From contig NZ_CP089468.1 of NCBI RefSeq assembly GCF_021233435.1, positions 1,860,001 through 1,924,000 on the forward strand: a stretch of 64,000 nt of DNA. Direction: 5' to 3'. The notes beneath the pieces are model-generated. The model saw nothing but the letters and a program-made list of their open reading frames with translations. It was not told the origin of the DNA and made no database searches. The position numbers were made by a program, and so were the translations under genes. How positions within the stretch are numbered: the stretch's first letter is position 1; each line of letters opens with the position of its first letter. This document shows positions 40,097 to 48,491 of the stretch, one piece after another. This DNA comes from Halobacterium noricense. GTDB taxonomy: Archaea; Halobacteriota; Halobacteria; Halobacteriales; Halobacteriaceae.

Positions 40097-41743
40097 TTAG
40101 AGGGGTTTGCTGACGTAGGGACCGTCCTGCCGGTAGCCGAGCTTCTGCTTGTAGTACTGGCGCGCGCCGATGCCCGAGATGACGCTGAGCTTCCCGAAGC
40201 CGGCGTCGGCGGCCATCTCCTCGGCGCGCGTCATCAGGCGCTGACCGTAGCCCTGGTGCTGGTGCTGGCCGTCCGCGGTGTCGTCGCCGACGCCGACTTC
40301 GCCGCCGTAGACGTGGAGTTCGCGGAGGAGTGCCGCGTTCTCCAGTTCGTCGCGGACTGGGTCGTTCGGGAAGCGCAGGCGCGCGAACCCGACGAGGAGG
40401 TCCTTCTCGAAGTCCTCGAAGCTGATGAAGTGCTCCGTGCCGCCCGCAGCGTCGTACGTCATGACGTCGAGTTCGACGTTCTCGGGCTCCTCGTCGTTCA
40501 TCCCGGCCTCCCGGCAGCGGATGCAGTCGCACGTCCAGCCGTGCTCGTCCATGCGCTGGCGGGCGAGCTGGCGGAGATTCGACTTCCAGACGCCCGCGTC
40601 GATGTGGTCCGCGGGGATGTCCCGCTGGACGCGCTGGAGGCGCGTGTACCGCGGAATCATCTCCTTGATTTCCGCGACGAGCTCGGCGGCTTCCTCGTTC
40701 CGCAGCGGCTGGAACTCCTCGTTGCGCCACATGTCGTACGTGACGGTGTCCCGAACCACCAGCGTCGGGTAGATTTTGAGGTAGTCCGGCTTCCACTTCT
40801 CGTCCTCGAACAGCCGCCGGAAGTCCTCCAGGCACATCTCCTTGCTCATGCCCGGCTGGCCCGGCATCATGTGGAAGCCGACCTTGAACGCGGCGTCCCG
40901 GAGCCGCTGGTTCGCGTCGATGGACGCCTGCACGCCGTGTCCGCGGTGCATCTCGCGATTGATGCGCTCGTAGGTCGTCTGCACGCCGACCTCCACTTTG
41001 GTGCCGCCGAGGTCGAGCATCCGACTCACCTGCTCGGGGTCACACCAGTCGGGCTTCGTCTCGAAGGTCGTCCCGATGTTCCGGATGTCACCGTGCTCGT
41101 TCTCGGAGATGACGTCTTCGAGGTAGGAGAAGTCGTACGCCTCGGGGGCCTGCGCGAACGACTCCGTCTCGGAGGGGTTCGGTTCCTGCTCGGGGTCGAA
41201 GTCGTTCAGCGCTTCGAGCGCGCGCTTCGCGAACCACTCCTGATAGTCGTGGCTGCGTGCGGTCATCGTCCCCCCCATCAGGATGAGTTCGACCTTGTCG
41301 ACGGGGTGGCCGATTTCCCGGAGCTGGTGGAGCCGCAGCGTCACCTGCCCGTAGGGGTCGTAGTCGTTCTGCACGCCGCGGGCGGCGGCGGGCTCGTGGC
41401 CCGTGTACGACTGGCTCGACGAGAACTCGCTGGCAGGCCCGCCCGGGCAGTAGAGACACTTGCCGTGCGGGCACATGTGCGGGCTCGTCATGATGGCGAC
41501 CGGCGTCACGCCCGACGCGGTCCGCACAGGTTTTCGTTGGAGGACTTCTTCGAGGTCGTCGCGGCGGTCCTCGGGCGCGAAGTCCAGCAACTCGGAGTGC
41601 TTGGGCACCTTCGGTGCGGAGTACTCGGAGCACACTTCGAGCTTCGCGCTCTCGACGTCGTCTTTGCCGACGTCCCCGTCGAGGATTCGTTCGACGAGCT
41701 CCTCGCAGGCAGCCTCGAATGCGGTGTCGGCGTCCGCGCTCAT
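40097..41743 (-). CDS. elp3: tRNA uridine-34 modification radical SAM/GNAT enzyme Elp3
   Basis: Adds a carboxymethyl-type group to U34 of tRNAs, using SAM and acetyl-CoA. The 548-residue protein has an N-terminal helical region, the radical SAM cysteine cluster in SPHMCPHGKCLYCPGGPASE, then QVTLRLHQLREIGHPVDKVE and VEVGVQTTYERINREMHRGH. The C-terminal GNAT domain has HVYGGEVGVG and HQGYGQRLMTRAEEMAADAG. The ATG at 41743 matches the family start. The 3' 68 bp are duplicated downstream, so repeats flank the gene end. Confidence 0.94.
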   Translation of the reverse strand: MSADADTAFEAACEELVERILDGDVGKDDVESAKLEVCSEYSAPKVPKHSELLDFAPEDRRDDLEEVLQRKPVRTASGVTPVAIMTSPHMCPHGKCLYCPGGPASEFSSSQSYTGHEPAAARGVQNDYDPYGQVTLRLHQLREIGHPVDKVELILMGGTMTARSHDYQEWFAKRALEALNDFDPEQEPNPSETESFAQAPEAYDFSYLEDVISENEHGDIRNIGTTFETKPDWCDPEQVSRMLDLGGTKVEVGVQTTYERINREMHRGHGVQASIDANQRLRDAAFKVGFHMMPGQPGMSKEMCLEDFRRLFEDEKWKPDYLKIYPTLVVRDTVTYDMWRNEEFQPLRNEEAAELVAEIKEMIPRYTRLQRVQRDIPADHIDAGVWKSNLRQLARQRMDEHGWTCDCIRCREAGMNDEEPENVELDVMTYDAAGGTEHFISFEDFEKDLLVGFARLRFPNDPVRDELENAALLRELHVYGGEVGVGDDTADGQHQHQGYGQRLMTRAEEMAADAGFGKLSVISGIGARQYYKQKLGYRQDGPYVSKPL

Positions 41744-41795
41744 TACTCCGTAGAAGCCGCCGCGAGCGAAAAAGCGTGTCGTTGCCGGGTCGCAG

Positions 41796-43898
41796 TTAGG
41801 CGAGCTGGTCGGTGATGGCGTCGACGACCGCGTCGACGACCGCGTCCTTCTCTCCCGAGAGGAACTCGATGCGGCCGTCGCGTGCGCCGCGCGGCTCGAC
41901 ACCGGCCTCGGGGAGTTCGTCGGCGACCGTCTCGCCGACGGCGCGCACGTCCACCGCGTCGTCGCTGCGGACGCGAATCTCGTCGCCGCTCACGCCGACG
42001 AGCACGTCCGCGCGGTCGCGACGCCGGTAGAGCGCGTCCAGCAGCAGGTCGACCGGCGGGAAGTCGTACTCGTGCGTGTACGCGTCCACGTCCAGCGTCT
42101 CGAAGGCGACGCCGTCCTGCCCGCGCACGTCGAGGTGGGGTTCGGCGGTCGAAACTTCCGTTTCGAGGCGCTCACGGAACTGCTCGGAGACGTGCTCGAT
42201 GAGCGAGTCGTCGGCCTCCCCCCAGAGCAGGTCCGAGATGAGTTCGCGCTTGTCCTCGTAGGACTGGTAGAACGCTTCCAGCGCAATAGCGTCCCGGAGG
42301 TCGGCGAGCGTGTCCGGGCTGTAGTGGGTCTGGGCGGCGAGGTCCGCGTACGCGTCGGGCGTGTCGGCCCAGTACGCGACGGCGGGCAGGTGGGAGAGGT
42401 CCTCGCGGACGTCGTCGTTGACGAACGCGGCGAGCTGCGAGCCGAGCGCACCCGTGTTCACGGGGTTCTCGCCGGCTTCCGTCGGGCTGACGAGGACGTC
42501 TGCGCCCGCGGCGTCGTCGGTGTAGCCACCGTCGATGGCGACCGTATCCGCGTCGTAGATGTCCAGCAGGTCGATGGCGTCGGTGGACTCGCTGGTGGAG
42601 CCGGCACCGACGAGCACGAACAGCGGGTGTTTCTCGTCGTGGCGCTCGGCGGCTTCCAGCATCGACGTCACGTCGCCAGTGGCGTCGTCGATGGTGTAGA
42701 ACGCGTCGTCGAGCGGTCGCCGGTCGACGTAGTGGTATTCGGCATCTTCGCGCTCGTGTTCGTCCCGAATGAGCGGGAGGAGCGCGCGCTCGATGGCGGT
42801 GCCGGCGACGTAGCCTTCCACGGTCGCAGTGTGGCGGACGATGACCGGGCGGGCTTCGACGACGGCGCGGCGGATAACCGTCGCGGCGTTGACGAGGTCG
42901 TCGGTGACAGCTTCGACCGCGTCGTCCTCGGCGAGCAGTTCAGTCGTCTCGGGCGTGGCGCGCTCGGTGAGCGCGTCCTCCATGCGGGCTTCGACGGACT
43001 GTGCGTCCGTGCCCTCGAGTTCGTAGAGGTCCTCGGTCTCGACCTGGAGTTCGCCGCGGCGGCGCTCGACTTCGCCGACGATGCGGACGACGTCGCCCGC
43101 TTCGATGTCGGGGTAGGCGCGGACGCCCGCTTCGACGAACGCGGCGCAGTCCACGGCACCGGTCTCGTCGGCGAGTTCGAACACTGTCGGGCCGCTGGTC
43201 TGCCGGGCGTTCGCGAGCTCGCCCTCGATCGTGACGCGTTCGTCGACGTAGTTGTCGAGGTCGGCAATCGGAACGCGCTCCGATTCGCTCTCCTCGGACT
43301 CGGTCTCCGCAGCTTCGCTCTCCGCGACTTCCGCTTCGTCGGCGGCGGCTTCGGCTTCCTCGTCCGCCTCGGTTTCGGCTTCCGACTCGTCCTCCGCTTC
43401 GGCGTCTTCGGCTTCGTCGCCGAACTCGAACTCGGCGTCGTCTTCGGGGACGGGCGTGCCGCCGTCCGCGGTGCTGGTCTCGGTGTCCTGTTCGTCGTCG
43501 GAATCGTCGCCCTCCGGGAGTTCCGCGTCCGACTCCGCGCTCGGGTCGTCGACCAGGTGGCCGCGGAAGTCGCGGTCGTCCTGTCGAATCGACCAGCCGA
43601 GGTCGACGTTCTCGTTGTCGTGGACGTCCGTAACTTGGACGTACACTTCGTCGCCGGCGTCCCAGCCTAGCGATTCGAGGCGGCCGGGCACTTCGCTGCG
43701 GTGGAGCAGGCCGGTGACGGAATCACCGATGTCGACGAACGCGCCGAACTCGGCGAAGCCGTCGATAGTGCCTTTGTAGTAGCGGCCGGGCGTCAGTTGG
43801 TCGGGAGAATCTCCGCGGAACTCGAAGGCGACGTCCTCCTCGTGGGTGTCACAGACACGGCCGTCCGTGGAGGAGCCGCAGATGATACACGTACCCAT
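41796..43898 (-). CDS. RecJ-like DHH-superfamily protein with S1 and OB domains
   Basis: A 700-residue protein. It begins with a zinc knuckle (CIICGSSTDGRVCDTHEE), an S1-type RNA-binding domain (about 35-100, YYKGTIDGFAEFGAFVDIGD), a very acidic linker (about 115-205) and an OB-fold (about 210-290, VTIEGELANARQTSGPTVFE). The remaining 400 residues resemble archaeal RecJ/GAN proteins, but the metal-binding DHH and DxD motifs are not evident, so it is probably a catalytically inactive or altered member. It may bind nucleic acid in repair or replication. This is a family-level inference. Confidence 0.75.
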   Translation of the reverse strand: MGTCIICGSSTDGRVCDTHEEDVAFEFRGDSPDQLTPGRYYKGTIDGFAEFGAFVDIGDSVTGLLHRSEVPGRLESLGWDAGDEVYVQVTDVHDNENVDLGWSIRQDDRDFRGHLVDDPSAESDAELPEGDDSDDEQDTETSTADGGTPVPEDDAEFEFGDEAEDAEAEDESEAETEADEEAEAAADEAEVAESEAAETESEESESERVPIADLDNYVDERVTIEGELANARQTSGPTVFELADETGAVDCAAFVEAGVRAYPDIEAGDVVRIVGEVERRRGELQVETEDLYELEGTDAQSVEARMEDALTERATPETTELLAEDDAVEAVTDDLVNAATVIRRAVVEARPVIVRHTATVEGYVAGTAIERALLPLIRDEHEREDAEYHYVDRRPLDDAFYTIDDATGDVTSMLEAAERHDEKHPLFVLVGAGSTSESTDAIDLLDIYDADTVAIDGGYTDDAAGADVLVSPTEAGENPVNTGALGSQLAAFVNDDVREDLSHLPAVAYWADTPDAYADLAAQTHYSPDTLADLRDAIALEAFYQSYEDKRELISDLLWGEADDSLIEHVSEQFRERLETEVSTAEPHLDVRGQDGVAFETLDVDAYTHEYDFPPVDLLLDALYRRRDRADVLVGVSGDEIRVRSDDAVDVRAVGETVADELPEAGVEPRGARDGRIEFLSGEKDAVVDAVVDAITDQLA

Positions 43899-43978
43899 TT
43901 GCTTCGAAAGAGCGGGTGCTGCCGTAAACGATTATCGAAAGCTCGTCGGTTCCACGCGGTGACAGTCGCGCTCGCGAG

Positions 43979-44242
43979 CTACTCGAAGACGGGGCTGTCG
44001 GCCTCCAGCGCTTCCACGTCGTCGACGACGTCGCGGACGTCCTCGGGAAACAGCGCGACCTGTACTTCGTTGCCGCTGTCGTCCTCGAAGACGAGTTTGA
44101 CGCGCTTGTCGCCGAACTCGCGGGCTTCTGCGGCTTCGACGTCGAAGAGCTTCGCGTCGGCGGCCGTGTTCGACGGGCCGACGTGCTTGACCGCACCGTC
44201 TTTCAGTTCGAACATGAGGTCCGAGAAGTTGACGTTGAGCAC
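43979..44242 (-). CDS. Small conserved haloarchaeal protein, unknown
   Basis: An 87-residue acidic protein beginning MLNVNFSDLMFELKDGAVKH and with a mixed helix-strand pattern (VKLVFEDDSGNEVQVALFPE, then DVRDVVDDVEALEADSPVFE). No known motif is present. It lies 24 bp downstream of the Yip1-like gene on the same strand and so may be its operon partner. I do not recognise the family. Confidence 0.7.
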   Translation of the reverse strand: MLNVNFSDLMFELKDGAVKHVGPSNTAADAKLFDVEAAEAREFGDKRVKLVFEDDSGNEVQVALFPEDVRDVVDDVEALEADSPVFE

Positions 44243-44266
44243 GCACCGGCGTTGGGAGTGCGCCCA

Positions 44267-44914
44267 CTAAACTCCGAGCACTGCGGCGGCCTCGACCGCA
44301 CGCCCGACCCAGGGCATGTAGTCGGCAGTCCACGGGAACAGCGCGGTCGTCGCGGCGAACCAGCCGAATCCGGAGCCGTACGCGAGCGCGCCGGGTGCGA
44401 GCGCGGTGACCGCAGCGCGCGCGAACGACGTGTCGTGAACGATGCGCGTCCCGAGCACGAGCAGCGCGAACGCCCACAGCCCGCAGACGAACGTGACCAC
44501 AGGGACGCCGACGCCGACGAACGCGCAGGGGGCGCTGGCGTACGCGAGCACTTGGACTGTTTCGCTGACGCCGCCGCGGTCGGGGATGACAGCGGCGAGC
44601 ACGAGTGTTTCGACAGCCGACAGCGCGTGCAACGCGGCGGGCGCAATCAGGAGCACGGCGAGCGCGAGCGTGAGCGTAGCGGCGAGCCACGACGGTGCCG
44701 GAAACTCCAGCGCACGCCCGGGGGCGAGCGCGAGTCGCGTTCCCTGCGAGACGAGCACGACCGCCATCGCGAACACCAGTCCCGGGGCTTGGTCGCCCGG
44801 CGAGACGGCTTCCTCGAAGAACGTCGTCGGGTTCACGAGCACCTGCGTGAACGCCTTCGCGAGCCCGACCGGCCCGCGTTCGCGGCCGCCCTCCGGCTCG
44901 ACCCACGTGGTCAT
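44267..44914 (-). CDS. Yip1-family membrane protein
   Basis: A 215-residue membrane protein with five helices. The start (GLAKAFTQVLVNPTTFFEEA) is the usual lead-in of the Yip1 domain, where NPTxFF precedes the first membrane helix. The rest is hydrophobic, with LHALSAVETLVLAAVIPDRGG and a later ALLVLGTRIVHD. Prokaryotic Yip1 proteins have no defined role. It is 1 bp downstream of the thymidine kinase gene. Confidence 0.85.
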   Translation of the reverse strand: MTTWVEPEGGRERGPVGLAKAFTQVLVNPTTFFEEAVSPGDQAPGLVFAMAVVLVSQGTRLALAPGRALEFPAPSWLAATLTLALAVLLIAPAALHALSAVETLVLAAVIPDRGGVSETVQVLAYASAPCAFVGVGVPVVTFVCGLWAFALLVLGTRIVHDTSFARAAVTALAPGALAYGSGFGWFAATTALFPWTADYMPWVGRAVEAAAVLGV

Positions 44915-44915
44915 C

Positions 44916-45503
44916 TCAGTCGCGCTCGACGACGTGGCAGTTCCGGCACCGTGCCTCGTAGGACTCCTCCGCGCCGACCATAATCGTGGGGTCGTCGTAG
45001 TGGGCTGGCTCCCCCTCGATGAGCCGCTGGTTGCGGGTCGCGGGCTCCCCGCACTGCGTGCAGATGGCCTGGAACTTCTCGACGTACTCGGCGACCGCCA
45101 TCAGCTGCGGGATGGGGGCGAACGGCTCCCCGCGGAACGTCTGGTCGGTGCCGGAGACGACGACGCGGCGGCCGTCGCTAGCGAGATTCTGACAGACTTC
45201 GACGAGTTCGTCGGGGAAGAAGTTCGCCTCGTCGATGGCGACGACCTCCTCGCCGTTGAGGTAGCTGGGTATCTTCGAGACGCCCTCCGCGGTGGTGTCG
45301 ACGACCGTCGCCTCCCACGTGCGGCCGGCGTGCGAGCCGAGCGTCGCCTCGCCGTACCGGTCGTCGATGGCCGGCGTGAACGCCGCGACCTCCTGGCCCG
45401 CGATTTCCGCGCGCCGCAGCCGCCGCAACAGCTCCTCCGTCTTCCCGGAGAACATCGACCCCGTGATGACCTCGATCCACCCGGAGTTCGTAATCGCGTG
45501 CAT
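44916..45503 (-). CDS. tdk: Thymidine kinase
   Basis: Phosphorylates thymidine for salvage. The 195-residue type II kinase has the P-loop GSMFSGKTEELLRRLRRAEI, Walker B VVAIDEANFFPDELVEV, the lasso region SGTDQTFRGEPFAPIPQLMA and zinc-binding Cys in AICTQCGEPATRNQRL and ARCRNCH. These are all complete. The ATG at 45503 is used; a GTG two codons upstream is possible. It is divergent from the universal stress gene, with 116 bp between. Confidence 0.94.
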   Translation of the reverse strand: MHAITNSGWIEVITGSMFSGKTEELLRRLRRAEIAGQEVAAFTPAIDDRYGEATLGSHAGRTWEATVVDTTAEGVSKIPSYLNGEEVVAIDEANFFPDELVEVCQNLASDGRRVVVSGTDQTFRGEPFAPIPQLMAVAEYVEKFQAICTQCGEPATRNQRLIEGEPAHYDDPTIMVGAEESYEARCRNCHVVERD

Positions 45504-45619
45504 GCTCACAACGGGGGTTGTCGCGGGGCAAAACGCTTGCTCATCTGCGGCGGCGAGCCGTTACCAGCTGTCAGGAATCCACCCGCACCTATTTTGGGCC
45601 GGATTGCCTCTCGCGGCGT

Positions 45620-46051
45620 ATGTACGACGACGTTCTGTTGCCGACCGACGGGAGCAGTGCCGCGGACGCCGCGGTCCCGCACGCAATCGAACTCGCGGAC
45701 CGCTACGGCGCGCGCCTGCACGCCCTCTACGTCGCGGACACCACCGAGTACAGCACCGTCACCTTCGAGGACAACGTGGTCGATCCGCTGGCCGAGGAGG
45801 GCCAGTCAGTCGTCGACGAAGTCGTCGAGAAGGCCACCGACCGGAACGTCGAGGGCATCGGCGTCGTGATGAAGGGCGGTGCCTACGAGACCATCCACCA
45901 GTACGTCGAGGACGAGGGCATCGACGTGGTCGTGATGGGGACGCACGGCCGCCGTGGGCTGGACCGCGCGCTCCTCGGGAGCGTCACCGAGCGCATCGTC
46001 CGCACCTCGGACGTACCCGTGTTGACAGTCAGAGAGGACGAAGAAGCGTAG
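45620..46051 (+). CDS. Universal stress protein (UspA family)
   Basis: A 143-residue Usp protein. It starts MYDDVLLPTDGSSAADAAVP and ends with the ATP-binding signature VVMGTHGRRGLDRALLGSVTERIV, the G-x2-G-x9-G-S type found in nucleotide-binding family members. The start at 45620 fits; 34 in-frame codons upstream have no similarity. It is the last gene before the lower-G+C segment. Confidence 0.93.
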   Translation: MYDDVLLPTDGSSAADAAVPHAIELADRYGARLHALYVADTTEYSTVTFEDNVVDPLAEEGQSVVDEVVEKATDRNVEGIGVVMKGGAYETIHQYVEDEGIDVVVMGTHGRRGLDRALLGSVTERIVRTSDVPVLTVREDEEA

Positions 46052-46338
46052 TTACGTGGCGAGGCGCGCGACCGTCTCCTCGCCGCGGTCTTCGTTCCCC
46101 ATTCAAGGTGAAAGTGAAATGGCGATTCCGACCGTTTCACCCTTCTACACACTTGGCAGTCGGGAAAGGTTCTTATCCAGCGGAACTTGTTCTTCGTACC
46201 GGTAGACAAGCCAAAGTGAGGAAATCGCAATTCACCGACGCTAACGGTGATTAAACACGCGAGTCGCGGGCCAAAACGATTTGCCGAACGCTTGCCATCC
46301 ATCCCGGTGCCGCAATTGAGAGACCCGAAAACGCCGAA
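46052..46338. other. Gene-free left junction of the lower-G+C segment
   Basis: About 290 bp with no gene recognised. G+C drops from about 46100 on. It contains an inverted repeat GTGAAA/TTTCAC (46114-46119 and 46135-46140) and a small CACCG/CGGTG stem near 46235. A TTCTTATCC at about 46170 looks like a promoter element, but only a 12-codon frame follows. It may be debris from insertion of the toxin-antitoxin-like pair. Confidence 0.4.
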
Positions 46339-47214
46339 CTAGTTGGCCGTGGGTTGAACCGTATCACCATCGCGGTCAAGAATTTGTTTTTCGACGAGAC
46401 GATCTATCCCAGCAGAGACCGCCTCCTCGTCGCCAACTGACAACTCCCGGACGTTCGAAAGAACACGTTCACTGATCGCACGTGGACTCCGGAGACCCTC
46501 ATCGACCGCTTCCAAGATACCGTACTCAACTTCGAATCCGGTTGCGAACGCTGACACGCGACCCGTAAACGAGGGAGGGAGCCCAGAAAGCGACTGAACA
46601 GCCATCTCGATAGTGAACAACGGGTGCGATTGATCTCGGATATGCGTCGCTTCAGTTGATCCGATATTGAACGGACGCTGTTCCTCAATCTCTTCTAGGA
46701 TCACCTCGTAGGCGAGTCCACGCTGCGCGTACGTCCGCATATCCTCAATGTCGCGTCGTCTGCCAGCCCCTAAGTCGCCGCCGGACACTGCCTTCAACAA
46801 GAACATATCCTCATCAGCGAGCACGTACGCCGTTGCGTGCTCCCCTGGCCAGAACTCGTCCGCTCGGTCGTGCATGCTCGTTGTGATCCAGACTTTCCCG
46901 ACAACCTGTTGCTCAAACAAGTCGACCCGGAACCCGCGCTCGGGATGGTGGAGTTCAACTGTTTTCCCGACCCCTTCGAATGACGCTGTCGGCTCGCCTG
47001 TCACGTGAAACCCTTGTTCTCGAAGGGCGTGATAGACGTGTTCGAATTCGGTTGGCACGCTCAGTGCCAAGTCGATATCTTGGGTTTGGTCTTTCAGACC
47101 GTGAACCGTCATTGCAGACCCGCCAAGGAGGTACACGTCCACCGATTCTGAGAGCCACTCATCAAACTCGGTAAGAAACGTCCTGATGGCCTCCTCACCG
47201 GTGAAGACGGTCAT
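46339..47214 (-). CDS. Nucleotidyltransferase-fold protein, AbiEii/DUF6036-like
   Basis: A 291-residue protein. Residues 25-60 have the nucleotidyltransferase motif VYLLGGSAMTVHGLKDQTQD then IDLALSV, with GGS at 31-33 and the metal pair D46 and D48; a third Asp is in GFRVDLFEQ. DMFLLKAVSGGDLGAGRRRD follows, as in DUF6036 proteins. The C-terminal part (about 190-291) looks like a winged helix with LSSVRELSVG-like sequence. It starts immediately after the stop of the winged-helix gene upstream, an antitoxin-toxin order. A toxin role, by analogy with AbiEii, is inferred. Confidence 0.75.
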   Translation of the reverse strand: MTVFTGEEAIRTFLTEFDEWLSESVDVYLLGGSAMTVHGLKDQTQDIDLALSVPTEFEHVYHALREQGFHVTGEPTASFEGVGKTVELHHPERGFRVDLFEQQVVGKVWITTSMHDRADEFWPGEHATAYVLADEDMFLLKAVSGGDLGAGRRRDIEDMRTYAQRGLAYEVILEEIEEQRPFNIGSTEATHIRDQSHPLFTIEMAVQSLSGLPPSFTGRVSAFATGFEVEYGILEAVDEGLRSPRAISERVLSNVRELSVGDEEAVSAGIDRLVEKQILDRDGDTVQPTAN

Positions 47215-48171
47215 TTATGCGACTCCATACTGGTCTTTCAGCACCGCGTATTCTTGAGCGCTCGGCAAGGGACTCTCCGCCTCCATCTCATCGGCGGCGT
47301 CGGTGCCCCCGTCTATAAGACGATACATCCGGGGTATCGTTGATTCTAGACCGTACCAAGTCGCAGTCTCGGTGAGGATTTCCTGTTCAATTCGTTCCTG
47401 TTCGATGAGAAGCATCGTATAGCTCACGCGTCGGGAGTCCGTTTCAAGGACGAGCGTATGGCAAACGATGTCTGCAGGGGTGAGATCGTCGTCTGGGGCG
47501 TACCAGAAGGCGGGTTGTCCTGCGAGAAAGAACTGTAGGCCGTACGCTTGGAATTTCGCTAATCCAGTCACGTCCCAGTCATCGGCGTTCTGGAGTTTGT
47601 CCGTGTCTTCGGAGTTCTGTACTTGGACAAGTGCGCGTTTCGGGTCACACCACGCAATCGTGGCACTGGGTGCTAGTCGCCGAACGCGGTTGCGGTGGTC
47701 ATGCCTGACGACGGTGTTGGCGAATTCGAGTAAGGGGTGAAGATCGTCGGCGAGTGCGTACTCTGGTCCGTCAGGCGCGAGCATCGCTCGGTTCTTCAAA
47801 GGGGATAACGCCTTGTGGACGGCCTGTCGCGTAATTCCTAATCGGTCAGCGATCGTGGTGATGCGGCGTGGCTCATCGAGGTACCAGCAGACCTGTATCG
47901 TAGCAGGTGAGAGGAGGTCTTCCCAGTCCACGTGCCCGAGGTTCGATGTCAGATTCCGGTACGCTTCGACAATAGGATCGTCAGAGGCGCGCAGGACACG
48001 CTGGTTGTGCTGTGCTCGGGACTCGTCCAGTACCCCTATGTCGAGTAAGTCGTCAACGACGCGGTAGACTTGCTTGCGACTATATCCGGTTTCTGCGGCC
48101 AGCTCTTGTGCGGTCGCGTCCCCCCCGGAACTCAGCACATCCAGAATAGCGATCCCGGCCTTCGTAAGCAT
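47215..48171 (-). CDS. Double winged-helix protein, candidate antitoxin/regulator
   Basis: A 318-residue protein with two DNA-binding regions: AGIAILDVLSSGGDATAQEL then AAETGYSRKQVYRVVDDLLD (about 5-45), and IQVCWYLDEPRRITTIADRL then GITRQAVHKALSPLKNRA (about 90-130). A mixed C-terminal domain of about 180 residues follows, with no known motif. It is directly followed by the nucleotidyltransferase gene without a gap. Its promoter carries a perfect 16-bp palindrome over the TATA box, so it probably represses its own operon. Confidence 0.75.
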   Translation of the reverse strand: MLTKAGIAILDVLSSGGDATAQELAAETGYSRKQVYRVVDDLLDIGVLDESRAQHNQRVLRASDDPIVEAYRNLTSNLGHVDWEDLLSPATIQVCWYLDEPRRITTIADRLGITRQAVHKALSPLKNRAMLAPDGPEYALADDLHPLLEFANTVVRHDHRNRVRRLAPSATIAWCDPKRALVQVQNSEDTDKLQNADDWDVTGLAKFQAYGLQFFLAGQPAFWYAPDDDLTPADIVCHTLVLETDSRRVSYTMLLIEQERIEQEILTETATWYGLESTIPRMYRLIDGGTDAADEMEAESPLPSAQEYAVLKDQYGVA

Positions 48172-48172
48172 C

Positions 48173-48227
48173 TTTGTAAACTATATTGTCTCAACAGTTA
48201 TAACTGTTTCCGCATTTTGGTTTACAA
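48173..48227 (-). promoter_or_regulatory. Nested palindromes over the promoter of the winged-helix/NTase operon
   Basis: A perfect 16-bp palindrome, AACAGTTATAACTGTT, at 48193-48208 contains the TATA element, centred about 29 bp before the start codon of the leaderless-type gene. It is enclosed by a second inverted repeat, TTGTAAAC (48174-48181) and GTTTACAA (48220-48227). A dimeric repressor here would block TBP binding. The winged-helix protein encoded directly downstream is the natural candidate. Confidence 0.65.
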
Positions 48228-48491
48228 CTCCGAGGATCGGACCGGGTTTCGATGATTCGTCGTCGTTCTCAAAGACGCAGCTTGTGGTCCACTTCCTTGA
48301 GAAATCTGAGCGGTTTGTTGATCTTAATGAAGGCCTGTTTAACATGGGTTCTACAGATTTTCAAGTCATCCCGTCTGGTATCGTTACCGTCATCGATACT
48401 GAGTCATCGTTGCGCAGATCTTCAACGGGCAGACTAACTTTTCAAGAAGGTGATAGCTATTCTTGAGGAGTAAAATAGCGCTGTTAATGTT
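48228..48491. other. AT-rich stretch between operon promoter and mutY
   Basis: About 260 bp with no convincing gene. A frame on the plus strand (48252-48466) reads SSSFSKTQLVVHFLEKSERF and VDLNEGLFNMGSTDFQVIPS, which looks protein-like, but it lacks a start and is cut off; it may be a fragment of a lost gene. No other feature is seen. The G+C is lower than anywhere else in the window apart from the neighbouring genes. Confidence 0.4.

Noticed and set aside
46052-46338. Possible replication origin
   Set aside because: It is AT-rich with small inverted repeats, but no orc1/cdc6 gene is near and no ORB-like repeats are visible.
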